Assembly: GCA_913778905.1 (NCBI GenBank)
Contig: CAJYYA010000010.1
Coordinates: forward strand, 124,001-188,000
DNA from: an uncultured Naasia sp.
GTDB taxonomy: Bacteria; Actinomycetota; Actinomycetes; Actinomycetales; Microbacteriaceae
Length of the DNA stretch: 64,000 nucleotides
Reading direction: 5' to 3'
The notes under the pieces are model-generated. The model was not told the origin of the DNA and made no database searches. It worked only from the letters and a program-made list of their open reading frames with translations. Both the position numbers and the translations under genes were made by a program. Shown in pieces: positions 19,360-30,286 of the stretch. How positions within the stretch are numbered: position 1 is the first letter of the stretch; each line of letters opens with the position of its first letter.

Positions 19360-20334
19360 GTGGCACTGACCGCTGACGTCAAGGACGAACTCGCTCGGAC
19401 GGAGATCGCGAAGACCTCGGTTCGCGCAGCCGAGCTGGCGACCATCCTCAGGTTCGCCGGCGGCCTGCACCTGATCTCGGGACGCATCGCGGTCGAGTCC
19501 GAGGTGGACTCCGTCCAGCTCGCCAAGCGGGTGCGCAAGGACCTCGCCGAGCTCTACGGCGTCCGTGGCGAGGTCGCCGTCATCTCGGCATCCGGCACGC
19601 GCCGCACCAACTCCTACGTCGTCCGCGTCATCGACGGGGGCGAGACCCTCGCCCGGCAGACCGGTCTGCTCGACGCGCGCCGCCGTCCCATCCGCGGTCT
19701 TCCGAACCGGCTGACCACCGGCACGGTGGAGGACCTGGCCGCCATCTGGCGCGGCGCGTTCCTCGCGCGGGGCACGCTCACGGATCCCGGCCGTTCCGCC
19801 GCGCTGGAGATCACCTGCCCCGGCAACGAGACCGCGATGGCGCTCGTCGGTGCAGCGGGCCGCATCGGTGTCCAGGCGAAGGCACGGGAGGTGCGCGGCA
19901 TCCACCGCGTCGTCATCCGCGACGGCGAGGCCATCGGCGACATGCTCGAGCGGATGGCCGCCGTGCAGAGTCGACGCAACTGGGACGAGATGCGGCAGCG
20001 CCGCGAGGTCCGCGCAACGGCGAATCGTCTCGTCAACTTCGACGACGCCAACCTGCGTCGCTCGGCGCAGGCCGCCGTGGCTGCGTGCGCTCGTGTGGAG
20101 CGCGCCCTCGAGATCCTCGGGCCCGGGATCCCCGAGCACCTGCGCTACGCAGGAGCCCTCCGTCTGGCCCACCGCGACGCGAGCCTCGACGAGCTCGGTC
20201 ATTTCGCGGAGCCGCCCATGACGAAAGATGCCGTCGCCGGCCGGATCCGTCGTCTCCTCGCGATGGCGGACAAGAAGGCCGCCGAACTCGGCGTTCCCGG
20301 AACCGACGCGAACCTCCCGGCCGACCTGGACTGA
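19360..20334 (+). CDS. whiA: DNA-binding protein WhiA
   Basis: A 324-residue WhiA with a LAGLIDADG-like N-terminal domain (from [10 protein letters not shown]) and a C-terminal helix-turn-helix (about residues 225-305, with [13 protein letters not shown]). In Streptomyces WhiA partners WhiB in sporulation; in non-sporulating Gram-positives it is linked to cell division and chromosome segregation. The GTG start has GGTGGAG just upstream. It lies 92 nt after rapZ, so it may be in the same transcript. Length is normal. Confidence 0.96.
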   Translation: MALTADVKDELARTEIAKTSVRAAELATILRFAGGLHLISGRIAVESEVDSVQLAKRVRKDLAELYGVRGEVAVISASGTRRTNSYVVRVIDGGETLARQTGLLDARRRPIRGLPNRLTTGTVEDLAAIWRGAFLARGTLTDPGRSAALEITCPGNETAMALVGAAGRIGVQAKAREVRGIHRVVIRDGEAIGDMLERMAAVQSRRNWDEMRQRREVRATANRLVNFDDANLRRSAQAAVAACARVERALEILGPGIPEHLRYAGALRLAHRDASLDELGHFAEPPMTKDAVAGRIRRLLAMADKKAAELGVPGTDANLPADLD

Positions 20335-20428
20335 GCCCGCCTCCGGAGCGAGCCGGTCGCCCCTGACGTGGCGTGAGAAGACTCCGAATGTTCTCCGGGG
20401 GAATACCGGATGCGCGCCGCGCGCTGCC

Positions 20429-20434
20429 TAGACT
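20429..20434 (+). promoter_or_regulatory. -10 hexamer TAGACT upstream of sodA
   Basis: TAGACT lies 64 nt before the sodA ATG, predicting a leader of about 58 nt with its own ribosome-binding site (CGGAAGAGG). No consensus -35 is present; the preceding bases include GGGGAATAC, which could hint at an alternative sigma factor, but the spacing is not convincing. Confidence 0.4.
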
Positions 20435-20498
20435 CGAAAGAGAGACCGGGTGCGTGCGGATCCAGCGCGCCCGGACGAGACAACGGAAGAGGACTCGC

Positions 20499-22297
<1,799 letters not shown>

Positions 22298-22305
22298 TCC
22301 ACTCC

Positions 22306-23505
22306 ATGTCTCTCCGCACTCTCGAGACCCTCGGATCTCTGGAGGGCCGGAAGGTCGTCGTCCGTTGTGATCTCAACGTCCCCCTGAAGGACGGGAAGAT
22401 CACGGATGACGGCCGCATCCGGGCCTCGGTGCCCACGATCGAGCGCCTGCTGTCGGCAGGCGCTTCGGTCGTGGCCATCTCGCATCTCGGCCGACCCGAC
22501 GGGGAGCCGAACGAGAAGTACAGCCTGGCGCCCGTCGCGGTCCGCCTCGCAGAGCTCCTCGAGCGGGACGTCGACTTCGTCGATACCCCCGCCGCCGACG
22601 TCACTTCGCTCGACGGCAAGGTGACCCTGCTCCAGAATCTGCGCTTCGACCCGCGCGAGACGAGCAAGGACGCCGCGGACCGCGACGCCTTCGCCCGGGA
22701 GCTCGCCGCGCTCGGCGACGCGTTCGTGTCCGACGGCTTCGGGGTCGTCCACCGCAAGCAGGCGAGCGTCTACGAGCTGGCTCAGGCGCTTCCGAGTGCC
22801 GCAGGCACGCTCATCGCCGCCGAACTCGAGGTGCTCGACCGTCTGACGGAGAACCCGGAGAAGCCCTACACGGTCGTCCTCGGTGGTTCGAAGGTGAGCG
22901 ACAAGCTCGGCGTGATCGACCACCTGCTGCCCCGCGTCGACACCCTCCTCATCGGCGGTGGCATGCTGTTCACCCTCCTTGCCGCCCAGGGGCACTCGGT
23001 GGGGGCGAGCCTCCTCGAGAAGGATCAGCTCGACACCGTCCGCGAATACCTGAAGCGGGCGGATGAGCTCGGCGTGCGCATCGTCGTGCCGACCGACGTC
23101 GTCGTGGCCGAGAAGTTCGCGGCCGACGCGGCTCACGAGGTTCGCTCGGCAGATGACATCGAAGGCGGCGCGTTCGGCGCATCCGGTCTCGGGCTCGACA
23201 TCGGCCCCGACACCGCGAAGGCTTTCGCCGACGTGATCGCCGAGTCGAAGACGGTGTTCTGGAACGGCCCGATGGGCGTGTTCGAGTTCGACGCCTTCGC
23301 AGAAGGCACCCGCACGGTGGCCCAGGCGCTGACCGAGGTCGACGGACTCTCGGTCGTCGGGGGTGGCGATTCCGCTGCCGCCGTGCGCGCCCTCGGATTC
23401 GCCGACGACGCATTCGGTCACATCTCGACCGGCGGCGGAGCAAGCTTGGAGTTCCTCGAAGGCAAGGAACTCCCCGGACTGGAGGTACTGGGATGGCGGA
23501 ACTGA
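22306..23505 (+). CDS. pgk: Phosphoglycerate kinase
   Basis: A 399-residue phosphoglycerate kinase that transfers phosphate from 1,3-bisphosphoglycerate to ADP. The N-terminal substrate motif [14 protein letters not shown] is at residues 17-30, SHLGRP follows near 60-65, and the nucleotide-side GGSKVSDKL and GGGDSAAAV motifs are intact. Start at the ATG eight nt after gap; homology begins there. Its last four codons overlap the tpiA start. Length is normal. Confidence 0.98.
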   Translation: MSLRTLETLGSLEGRKVVVRCDLNVPLKDGKITDDGRIRASVPTIERLLSAGASVVAISHLGRPDGEPNEKYSLAPVAVRLAELLERDVDFVDTPAADVTSLDGKVTLLQNLRFDPRETSKDAADRDAFARELAALGDAFVSDGFGVVHRKQASVYELAQALPSAAGTLIAAELEVLDRLTENPEKPYTVVLGGSKVSDKLGVIDHLLPRVDTLLIGGGMLFTLLAAQGHSVGASLLEKDQLDTVREYLKRADELGVRIVVPTDVVVAEKFAADAAHEVRSADDIEGGAFGASGLGLDIGPDTAKAFADVIAESKTVFWNGPMGVFEFDAFAEGTRTVAQALTEVDGLSVVGGGDSAAAVRALGFADDAFGHISTGGGASLEFLEGKELPGLEVLGWRN

Positions 23506-24287
23506 ACGCTCGTGTCCCGCTGATCGCGGGAAACTGGAAGATGAACCTGGACCACCTCCAGGCCATCGCATTCGTGCAGAAGCTGGTGTGGACGCTCAAG
23601 GACGCGGACCACGACTACGCGGACACAGAAGTGGTCCTTTTCCCGCCCTTCACCGACCTCCGTTCGGTGCAGACGCTGGTCGCGGCCGACAAGTACGAGC
23701 TCGCCTACGGCGGGCAGGACCTGTCGGCTCACGACTCGGGCGCGTACACGGGTGAGGTGTCGGGCGCGTTCCTCGCGGCCCTCGACTCGAAGTACGTCAT
23801 CATCGGCCACTCCGAGCGTCGTAGCTACCACGGCGAGACCGACGAGATCGTCAACAAGAAGGTCCTCGCGGCACTCAAGCACGGACTCGTCCCGGTCATC
23901 TGCGTGGGCGAAACGGCTGAGGACCTCGAGAAGCACGGCCCCAGTGCCGTCCCCGTCGGACAGCTGCGCACCGCCCTCCAGGGTGTCTCGGCCGACGCCG
24001 ACATCGTCGTGGCTTACGAGCCCGTCTGGGCCATCGGGTCGGGACAGGCCGCTACGCCGGAGCAGGCTCAGCAGGTCGCGGCGGAGCTGCGCAAGCTTCT
24101 GGCGGACGTCCTCTCCGAGGAGTCCGCGTCTGCGACGCGGATCCTGTACGGAGGGTCGGTCAAGTCGGGCAACATCGCGGGCTTCATGCGCGAGACCGAT
24201 GTCGACGGCGCCCTCGTCGGCGGAGCCGCGCTCGATCTGGCCGAATTCTCGGCCATCGTGCGCTTCAAGAAGCACGTCGGCGCTTGA
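23493..24287 (+). CDS. tpiA: Triose-phosphate isomerase
   Basis: A 264-residue TIM-barrel enzyme interconverting dihydroxyacetone phosphate and glyceraldehyde-3-phosphate. GNWKMN carries the catalytic lysine, IGHSERR the catalytic histidine, AYEPVWAIG the catalytic glutamate with the mobile loop, and GGSVKSGN binds phosphate. The ATG overlaps the end of pgk by 13 nt with GGAGG upstream, indicating translational coupling. A perfect terminator hairpin follows the stop. Confidence 0.98.
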   Translation: MAELNARVPLIAGNWKMNLDHLQAIAFVQKLVWTLKDADHDYADTEVVLFPPFTDLRSVQTLVAADKYELAYGGQDLSAHDSGAYTGEVSGAFLAALDSKYVIIGHSERRSYHGETDEIVNKKVLAALKHGLVPVICVGETAEDLEKHGPSAVPVGQLRTALQGVSADADIVVAYEPVWAIGSGQAATPEQAQQVAAELRKLLADVLSEESASATRILYGGSVKSGNIAGFMRETDVDGALVGGAALDLAEFSAIVRFKKHVGA

Positions 24288-24290
24288 CCC

Positions 24291-24314
24291 GCCGGGGCCC
24301 CGACGGGCCCCGGC
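24291..24314. terminator. Terminator of gap-pgk-tpiA operon
   Basis: A perfect 10-bp stem GCCGGGGCCC / GGGCCCCGGC with the four-base loop CGAC, starting four nt after the tpiA stop. Confidence 0.85.
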
Positions 24315-24326
24315 TGGTAAGTCGCC

Positions 24327-24332
24327 TATAAT
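24327..24332 (+). promoter_or_regulatory. -10 hexamer TATAAT of secG
   Basis: A perfect -10 consensus 54 nt before the secG start, just after the operon terminator. No consensus -35 is present at 16-18 bp upstream, where the terminator stem lies. Confidence 0.6.
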
Positions 24333-24386
24333 TCTCGAGATTCAATCGCGGCTCGCTCGTGCGAGCCCACAACGAAAGGCTGCGCT

Positions 24387-24638
24387 GTGGAGATCCTCCA
24401 GGTCGTATTGCAGGTGCTGCTCGGCATCACGAGTCTTCTGCTGACCATGCTGATCCTCCTTCACCGCGGCCGTGGTGGCGGTCTGTCCGACATGTTCGGT
24501 GGTGGTGTCACCTCGAACCTCGGTGCGTCGGGTGTCGCGGAGCGGAACCTGAACCGCATCACCGTGATCCTCGGTCTGGTGTGGGTGACGTGCATCATCG
24601 CCCTCGGGCTGATCACTCGCTTCTCGACCGGCGGCTGA
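24387..24638 (+). CDS. secG: Preprotein translocase subunit SecG
   Basis: An 83-residue SecG, the small inner-membrane subunit that assists SecYEG protein export. Two membrane segments (about residues 3-23 and 59-78) flank the conserved LHRGRGGGLSDMFGGG loop. The GTG start gives the family N-terminus and is preceded by an AAAGG ribosome-binding site. Position after gap-pgk-tpiA is standard in Actinobacteria and many other Gram-positives. Confidence 0.95.
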   Translation: MEILQVVLQVLLGITSLLLTMLILLHRGRGGGLSDMFGGGVTSNLGASGVAERNLNRITVILGLVWVTCIIALGLITRFSTGG

Positions 24639-24686
24639 GTCATTGGCGACCGCTCACGCGGATCATCGAGCTGAATAGAGGAAGAC

Positions 24687-25049
24687 ATGGCTTCAGGCGG
24701 TAGCGCCATCCGGGGATCGCGCGTCGGCGCGGGTCCGATGGGGGAGCAGGACCACGGGTATCACGCTGAGCGTGTGGCCGTGTCCTACTGGGACGCGCTC
24801 GGCAACGAGACGGTCCGGTACTTCGCGGCCAACGTGCCCGACGAGGAGATCCCGGCGACGATCGATTCTCCGTCCAGTGGTCTGCCCGCCGGGCGCGACA
24901 GGGAGAACCCGCCCGCGGTGGGCAAGACCGAGCCGTACAAGACGCACCTCGCCTATGTGAAGGAGCGCCGCACGGAGGAGGAGGCGGAGCAGCTGCTCGA
25001 AGAGGCGTTGACCCAACTCCGCGTCCGCCGTGGAAAGGTTCAGGCGTAG
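24687..25049 (+). CDS. rbpA: RNA polymerase-binding protein RbpA
   Basis: A 120-residue RbpA, an actinobacteria-specific RNA polymerase subunit that binds the principal sigma factor and stabilises the open promoter complex. The N-terminal tail with AIRGSRVG, the core barrel (AVSYWDALGNETVRYFA) and the C-terminal sigma-interaction domain (KTHLAYVKERRTEEEAEQLL) are all recognisable. Length is typical. The ATG has an AGAGGA ribosome-binding site and lies 48 nt after secG. Three tandem repeats and a strong terminator follow. Confidence 0.95.
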   Translation: MASGGSAIRGSRVGAGPMGEQDHGYHAERVAVSYWDALGNETVRYFAANVPDEEIPATIDSPSSGLPAGRDRENPPAVGKTEPYKTHLAYVKERRTEEEAEQLLEEALTQLRVRRGKVQA

Positions 25050-25055
25050 GTCGAA

Positions 25056-25119
25056 GGATCGACGAAGGAGATCCTTCGACCGGAGCCTGAAGATCGAGTA
25101 GCGAAGCGTATCGAGATCT
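25056..25119. repeat. REP-like 64-nt repeat, copy 1
   Basis: First of three near-identical copies between rbpA and pgl. It contains GAAGGAGATCCTTC, which is self-complementary around GA, and the 21-nt core at 25095-25115 that recurs inverted near 54.1 kb. The copies start 76 and 75 nt apart. See copies 2 and 3. Confidence 0.9.
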
Positions 25120-25131
25120 CGGCGGGTGTGA

Positions 25132-25195
25132 GGATCGACGAAGGAGATCCTTCGACCGGAGCCTGAAGATCGGTTAGCGAAGCGTATCGAGATCT
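25132..25195. repeat. REP-like 64-nt repeat, copy 2
   Basis: Second copy, separated from copy 1 by 12 nt of different sequence. It differs from copies 1 and 3 in the middle, reading GGTTAGCG where they read GAGTAGCG. Confidence 0.9.
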
Positions 25196-25206
25196 CTGCT
25201 GGTTGC

Positions 25207-25269
25207 GGATCGACGAAGGAGATCCTTCGACCGGAGCCTGAAGATCGAGTAGCGAAGCGTATCGAGATC
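25207..25269. repeat. REP-like 64-nt repeat, copy 3
   Basis: Third copy, separated from copy 2 by 11 nt. It matches copy 1 over the shared unit. A partial echo (CGAAGGATCC) follows near 25283, before the terminator. Confidence 0.9.
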
Positions 25270-25302
25270 GCGTCCGGCGCCTCGAAGGATCCTGGTCACG
25301 AC

Positions 25303-25345
25303 GACGAAGAAGGGCCGCACCCCAAGGGTGCGGCCCTTCTTCGTC
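25303..25345. terminator. Bidirectional terminator between rbpA and pgl
   Basis: A perfect 20-bp stem with a three-base loop: 25303-25322 (GACGAAGAAGGG...CACCC) pairs with 25326-25345. It sits between convergent genes, about 10 nt past the pgl stop, so it probably ends both the rbpA transcript and the pentose-phosphate operon. Confidence 0.9.
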
Positions 25346-25354
25346 GTTCCGACG

Positions 25355-26125
25355 TCAGTACGTCGACGCGATGAGGTTCTCCGGCACCTGCGCGGCCGCT
25401 GCCTGCTCGACGAAGAACACGGTCCGACGCCGTCCTTGGACACCGGCGACGGGAACGTCGTTGGCGGACGCACCCGCGAGCGCGAGTCCCAGGGCAGGTG
25501 CCTTGTCGGCGCCGGCGAGCGCCATCCAGATCCGGATCGACGAGTTGATGACCGGGAGGGTCAGCGACAGGCGTTCCGGGGGAGGCTTCGGAGCGTTGTG
25601 GACGGGGATCACCGTGGCGGTGGTGGGTGCCGTGATGTCCCGGTCGGGGAACAGCGACGCGATGTGACCGTCGGGGCCGACGCCGAGGAAGGTGATATCG
25701 AACCGAGGATGGTCCGCTCCGTCGCGTCCGTGCTCCTTGAGGAGATCGGAGTAGATTCGAGCGGCTTCCTCGATCGATTCGACCTCGTCGCTCGCGGGGA
25801 AGGGGTGGATGTTCTCCGCGGGTGTGGGCAGCGCGTCGAGGAGGGCCTCACGAGCTTGCACGTCGTTGCGGTCCGGGTCGCCGGCGGGAACGAAGCGTTC
25901 GTCGCCCCACCAGAAATGCACCCGCGTCCAGTCGACGGAGTCGCGAGCGGGCGACTCCTTGACGGCCTTCTGGATCGCCCCCCCGACGGTTCCGCCGGTC
26001 AGGACGACGTGGGCGTCGTCGAACTCGTCCAGCAGGTCGATCATCTTCGTGATGAACCTGGCGGCCACCGACCCGATGAGGGCCGCATTGTCGGGGTGGA
26101 CGAGTACCCGTCGCTCGTTAGTCAT
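25355..26125 (-). CDS. pgl: 6-phosphogluconolactonase
   Basis: A 256-residue DevB-type lactonase hydrolysing 6-phosphogluconolactone to 6-phosphogluconate, step two of the oxidative pentose-phosphate pathway. The sugar-isomerase fold shows LTGGTVGG (about 42-49), FWWGDERFV and LGVGPDGHIASLFP, the family's catalytic signatures. It is the last gene of the tkt-tal-pgi-zwf-opcA-pgl operon, nine nt after opcA. The ATG start gives the conserved N-terminus. Confidence 0.96.
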   Translation of the reverse strand: MTNERRVLVHPDNAALIGSVAARFITKMIDLLDEFDDAHVVLTGGTVGGAIQKAVKESPARDSVDWTRVHFWWGDERFVPAGDPDRNDVQAREALLDALPTPAENIHPFPASDEVESIEEAARIYSDLLKEHGRDGADHPRFDITFLGVGPDGHIASLFPDRDITAPTTATVIPVHNAPKPPPERLSLTLPVINSSIRIWMALAGADKAPALGLALAGASANDVPVAGVQGRRRTVFFVEQAAAAQVPENLIASTY

Positions 26126-26134
26126 TCCGCGAGC

Positions 26135-27109
26135 CTATCGGCCGGTACCCGAGGACTCGGTGACCGAGTCCATGTGTCCGTGCAGTCGCGACAGGCCGTC
26201 TCGGATGACGGTTCCGTAGAGGTCATCGGGGTCGAGTCGGCGGAGTTCCTCGGCCAGGCAATCGCGGAGGCTGCGGCGGGGAAGAGAGATGTCGTGAATC
26301 GGCTGATTCGGCTGACGCAGCGTGGCGACGTTTCCTTCGGGACGGTTGAGCTCGATGGTGCCGGAACGACGGACGAGGCGGACGCCGTGGATACCGCTCG
26401 AGCCGTTCGCGTGCTCCGAGACCTCGTGAGACACCGGAACGTCGAGCTGCAGGCCGAGCCAGGCCGCGAGCAGTGCCGTCGACGGGGAGTCGTCCGCGCC
26501 GGAGACCTCGACGCCGATGATCGGCTCGTACGGCGGCTGATCGAGCACGGCGGCGAGCTGGGCGCGCCACAGGGTGAGGCGTGTCCAGGCGAAGTCGGTG
26601 TCGCCGGGTTCGTAGGTACGAGCCAGGTGACGCAGATACCCGAGCGGGTCCGGCTGCGAGGACGCGTCCGTGATGCGACGCTGCGCGATCGCGCCGATCG
26701 AGGCCTGGGAGACCACGTTCGGAGCGGCTCCGGGCCACCAGGCGACGACGGGGGCGTCGGGAAGCAGCAGGCCGGTGACGAGGCTCTCCTCGTCGCTCGC
26801 GGCGCCGCCCGTGGCACGCAGCACGATGACCTCGCTGGCGCCGGCATCGCCGCCGACGCGGATCTGAGCATCGACGCGCGGTGGTGCGTCGGGGTCGATC
26901 TCGTGCTCGTGTGCGACCACGATGACGCGCATCGGGTGCTCGCGAGACGCGTCGTTGGCGGCCTCGATGGCCTCCTCCTCGTGACCGAACTCTGTGTCGA
27001 TGACGAGGGTGAGCACACGGCCGAGGGCGACGGCGCCACCCTCCTCACGGATCTTGACGAGGGTCTTCGAGATCCCGGCGGTCGTGGTGTTGGGCAGATC
27101 GACGATCAC
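26135..27109 (-). CDS. opcA: G6PDH assembly protein OpcA
   Basis: A 324-residue OpcA, required for full activity of glucose-6-phosphate dehydrogenase; in corynebacteria it acts as a G6PDH partner. The conserved N-terminus VDLPNTTTAGISKTL, the central PDAPVVAWWPG and the LTLWRAQLAAV region are present. The GTG at 27109 is chosen because homology starts there and GGAGG lies five bases upstream; longer reading-frame extensions lie inside zwf. It overlaps the zwf stop in a GTGA and is followed by pgl. Co-location with zwf is the rule in Actinobacteria. Confidence 0.95.
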   Translation of the reverse strand: MIVDLPNTTTAGISKTLVKIREEGGAVALGRVLTLVIDTEFGHEEEAIEAANDASREHPMRVIVVAHEHEIDPDAPPRVDAQIRVGGDAGASEVIVLRATGGAASDEESLVTGLLLPDAPVVAWWPGAAPNVVSQASIGAIAQRRITDASSQPDPLGYLRHLARTYEPGDTDFAWTRLTLWRAQLAAVLDQPPYEPIIGVEVSGADDSPSTALLAAWLGLQLDVPVSHEVSEHANGSSGIHGVRLVRRSGTIELNRPEGNVATLRQPNQPIHDISLPRRSLRDCLAEELRRLDPDDLYGTVIRDGLSRLHGHMDSVTESSGTGR

Positions 27110-28644
27110 GGGCGCCTCCAGACGCGGCCGTCGCGGGCCATCAGAGCATCGGCCGACGCGGGACCCCAGGTCCCGGGACGGTACTGGTCGGGCGCACCCT
27201 GCGTGGCCCAGAACTCCTCGATCGGGTCGAGGATCTTCCAGGAGAGCTCGACCTCCTCGTGGCGCGGGAAGAGCGGCGGGTCGCCCAGGAGGACGTCGAG
27301 GATGAGGCGCTCGTACGCTTCGGGGCTGGCCTCGGTGAAGGCGTGCCCGTAACCGAAGTCCATGGTCACGTCGCGCACCTGGATCCCGGCGCCGGGCACC
27401 TTCGAACCGAAGCGGATCGTGACGCCCTCGTCGGGCTGGACGCGGATGACGAGTGCGTTCTGGCCGAGGGCCGAGGTCTGACTTGCCTCGAAGAGATGCT
27501 GGGGTGCTCGCTTGAAGACCACGGCGATCTCGGTGACGCGACGGCCCAAGCGCTTGCCGGCGCGAAGGTAGAACGGCACGCCGTCCCAACGACGCGTGGC
27601 GATGTCGAGACGCATCGCGGCGTAGGTCTCCGTCGTCGACTCGGGGTTCATCCCGTCTTCGTCGAGGAAGCCGACGACCTTCTCACCGCCCTGCCAGCCG
27701 CCCGAGTACTGACCGCGGGCCGTGGCCGCGCCGAGATCGGCGGGCAGGCGGACGGCGGAGAGGACCTTCTCCTTCTCCGCCCGGAGGTCGCTGGCGTCGA
27801 ACGACACCGGCTCTTCCATGGCGGTGAGGGCGAGAAGCTGAAGGAGGTGATTCTGGATCACGTCGCGGGCCGCACCGATGCCGTCGTAGTAGCCCGCGCG
27901 ACCGCCGACACCGATGTCCTCGGCCATCGTGATCTGGACGTGGTCCACGTAGTTGGCATTCCAGATGGGCTCGTAGAGCTGGTTGGCGAAGCGGAGAGCC
28001 AGGATGTTCTGAACCGTCTCCTTGCCGAGGTAGTGGTCGATGCGGAACACCGAGTCGGCGGGGAAGACGGACTCCACCACGCTGTTCAGTTCGCGAGCCG
28101 TCTTGAGGTCCGATCCGAACGGCTTCTCAATGACGACCCGGCGCCACTGACCGTCGACCTGCTCGGCGAGTCCGGAGCGGCGGAGCTGCTCCGTCACCTG
28201 CGGGAACGACTTCGGCGGGATCGACAGGTAGAACGCGTGGTTACCCATCGTTCCGCGCTCCTCGTCGAGCTGCTGGATGGTGGTCTTCAGCTCCTCGAAC
28301 GAGGCGTCGTCGTCGAAGGTCCCCGAAACGAAGCGGATGCCCTGGGCCAGCTGGCGCCAGACATCCTCGTCGAACGGCGTACGCGCGTACTGCTTGACCG
28401 CGTCGTACACGACCTGCTCGAAGTCCTGGTCTTCCCAGTCGCGGCGGGCGAACCCGACCAGCGCGAAGCCCGGGGGCAGGAGCCCCCGGTTCGCGAGGTC
28501 GTAGACCGCCGGCATGAGCTTCTTACGCGACAGGTCACCCGTCACCCCGAAGATGATCAGACCGCTGGGACCGGCGATGCGGTTCAGGCGGCGATCACCG
28601 GGAAGGCGAAGCGGGTTGAAGTCCGGTGTGATCTCTACCGGCAC
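27106..28644 (-). CDS. zwf: Glucose-6-phosphate 1-dehydrogenase
   Basis: A 512-residue G6PDH, oxidising glucose-6-phosphate with NADP to start the pentose-phosphate pathway. The nucleotide-binding GVTGDLSRKKL is at about residues 33-43. The active-site RIDHYLGKE begins at residue 201, with H204 near the substrate, and EKPFGSDL is nearby. The GTG start is used; pgi lies 34 nt upstream. The stop overlaps opcA (GTGA), so the two proteins are translated together, consistent with their physical interaction. Confidence 0.98.
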   Translation of the reverse strand: MPVEITPDFNPLRLPGDRRLNRIAGPSGLIIFGVTGDLSRKKLMPAVYDLANRGLLPPGFALVGFARRDWEDQDFEQVVYDAVKQYARTPFDEDVWRQLAQGIRFVSGTFDDDASFEELKTTIQQLDEERGTMGNHAFYLSIPPKSFPQVTEQLRRSGLAEQVDGQWRRVVIEKPFGSDLKTARELNSVVESVFPADSVFRIDHYLGKETVQNILALRFANQLYEPIWNANYVDHVQITMAEDIGVGGRAGYYDGIGAARDVIQNHLLQLLALTAMEEPVSFDASDLRAEKEKVLSAVRLPADLGAATARGQYSGGWQGGEKVVGFLDEDGMNPESTTETYAAMRLDIATRRWDGVPFYLRAGKRLGRRVTEIAVVFKRAPQHLFEASQTSALGQNALVIRVQPDEGVTIRFGSKVPGAGIQVRDVTMDFGYGHAFTEASPEAYERLILDVLLGDPPLFPRHEEVELSWKILDPIEEFWATQGAPDQYRPGTWGPASADALMARDGRVWRRP

Positions 28645-28678
28645 GTGCGTCTCCTAGGTAGCGTGACCGCGGTGGCGG

Positions 28679-30286
28679 TCAGGATGCGAGGGTGGTGAGG
28701 AGCGCCGCCGTTGCCGCTGCCGAGGTGAGGTTGAGCCGCAGGACCGGACGGCCGTGGTCGGCGAGGACCGTGGCGTCTCCGGTGGCCTGGGCCTGGATGA
28801 GCTGACCGAATGTGAACGGGCGCTCGGGGATCTCGAGATCTTCCGGGGCGTCCGCGGTGATCTGCAGGAACACACCGACGGCGGGGCCGCCCTTGTGGTA
28901 CTGGCCGGTCGAGTGGAGGAAGCGCGGACCCCAGCCGAACGTGACGGGCCGCTTCGACTTCGCGGCGAGCGCGTCGCGGAGATCGGAAAGCTGCGGCATC
29001 GCGAGGCGGTCGACGTACGCCTGGATCGACAGGTAGCCGTCCGGGCCGATCTGCGCGAGGAGCGCGTCGACAGCGCCCTCCAGCGTGTCGGCGCCGGCGA
29101 GCAGGCCGTCGGTCGCCCGCACCTCGACGCCGTCGACCGTGAAGTCGGGCGAGGTGGGCTCCGGGCGGGAGTCGAGCAGACCGCGCGCCGCGACCTTCGC
29201 CGACTCGACGTCGGGCTGGTCGAACGGGTTGATACCGAGCAGACGCCCGGCGACCGCGATCGCGTACTCCCAGACCAGCAGGGCGCCACCGAGGGATCCG
29301 CTGATGACCACCTCGCCGGCGTGCAGCTCGCGCTCGTGGCGGAGACGGGTGGCCTCCGACACGAGACGGACGATCTGCACGTCCGCGAGACCTTCGTGAA
29401 CCTCGGGGGAGTTCTTATCGAGCACGACGGGGAGGAGGCCCTTGCCGTCCTTTCCCGTCGACTCGGCGATCAGCTGCTCGGCCCAGTCGGCGAAGCCGAC
29501 GATGTGGGTCCCGTCGGCGACAATCCCGATCTTGTCGCGCAGCGGCTGCGTGCCGGCCAGTGCGGCACCCAGGACGAGCCCCGGGTTGTCGTCGTTGTCG
29601 ACTGCGAGATAGACCGACTCGGCCTCTGCCTCGTCGAGCAGCTCACCGATGTCGGCTCCGGCGAGACCGGACGGCACCAGGCCGAAAGCGGTGAGCGCCG
29701 AGAAACGGCCGCCGACGTTGGGGTCGGCGGTGAAGACGCGGTAGCCCGCCTCGGTGGCCGAGGCCTCGAGGGGTGAACCCGGGTCGGTCACGACGACAAT
29801 GCGCTCGACGGGGTCGATGCCCGCGTCGCGGAACGCTCTCTCGAAGACGCGCCGCTGGCTGTCGGTCTCGACGGTGCCGCCGGATTTCGACGAGATGACG
29901 ATGACCGTCTGCTCGAGGCGGTCACGCAGGGCGTCGAGCACCTGGCCAGGGTCGGTGGAGTCCAGAACCGTGAGCGGGACGTTCGCGGTACGGGTGATGA
30001 CCTCCGGGGCCAGCGAGGATCCGCCCATACCGCCGAGGACGACGTGGTCGACGCCCTTGGCGAGCAGCGACTCGCGCAGCTCGGCGATCTGGTCCACGAG
30101 CGGACGTGAGATGGAGACGGCCTCGGTCCAGCCGAGACGCTTCGCGGACTCCTCGACCGCGGCGGGACCCCACAGATCGGGGACCTGTGCGGTGATCCCT
30201 GAGGCGATCTTGTCGGCCACCAGCTGAGGGACGACGCGCTCGATGGCGGCCTGGGCGTCGCCACCTGCCTCGATGCGGATGCTCAC
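28679..30286 (-). CDS. pgi: Glucose-6-phosphate isomerase
   Basis: A 535-residue phosphoglucose isomerase of the divergent actinobacterial type. Two SIS-fold halves are seen: [13 protein letters not shown] (about residues 83-95) and the phosphate loop [10 protein letters not shown] (about 131-140). It links glucose-6-phosphate with fructose-6-phosphate and so connects this operon to glycolysis. The GTG start overlaps the tal stop (GTGA). Some related bifunctional Tal-Pgi fusions exist; here they are separate but translationally coupled. Confidence 0.93.
   Translation of the reverse strand: MSIRIEAGGDAQAAIERVVPQLVADKIASGITAQVPDLWGPAAVEESAKRLGWTEAVSISRPLVDQIAELRESLLAKGVDHVVLGGMGGSSLAPEVITRTANVPLTVLDSTDPGQVLDALRDRLEQTVIVISSKSGGTVETDSQRRVFERAFRDAGIDPVERIVVVTDPGSPLEASATEAGYRVFTADPNVGGRFSALTAFGLVPSGLAGADIGELLDEAEAESVYLAVDNDDNPGLVLGAALAGTQPLRDKIGIVADGTHIVGFADWAEQLIAESTGKDGKGLLPVVLDKNSPEVHEGLADVQIVRLVSEATRLRHERELHAGEVVISGSLGGALLVWEYAIAVAGRLLGINPFDQPDVESAKVAARGLLDSRPEPTSPDFTVDGVEVRATDGLLAGADTLEGAVDALLAQIGPDGYLSIQAYVDRLAMPQLSDLRDALAAKSKRPVTFGWGPRFLHSTGQYHKGGPAVGVFLQITADAPEDLEIPERPFTFGQLIQAQATGDATVLADHGRPVLRLNLTSAAATAALLTTLAS

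Noticed and set aside
25056-25269. CRISPR array
   Set aside because: Repeats of about 64 nt with 11-12 nt spacers and only three copies do not fit CRISPR, and no cas gene is present.
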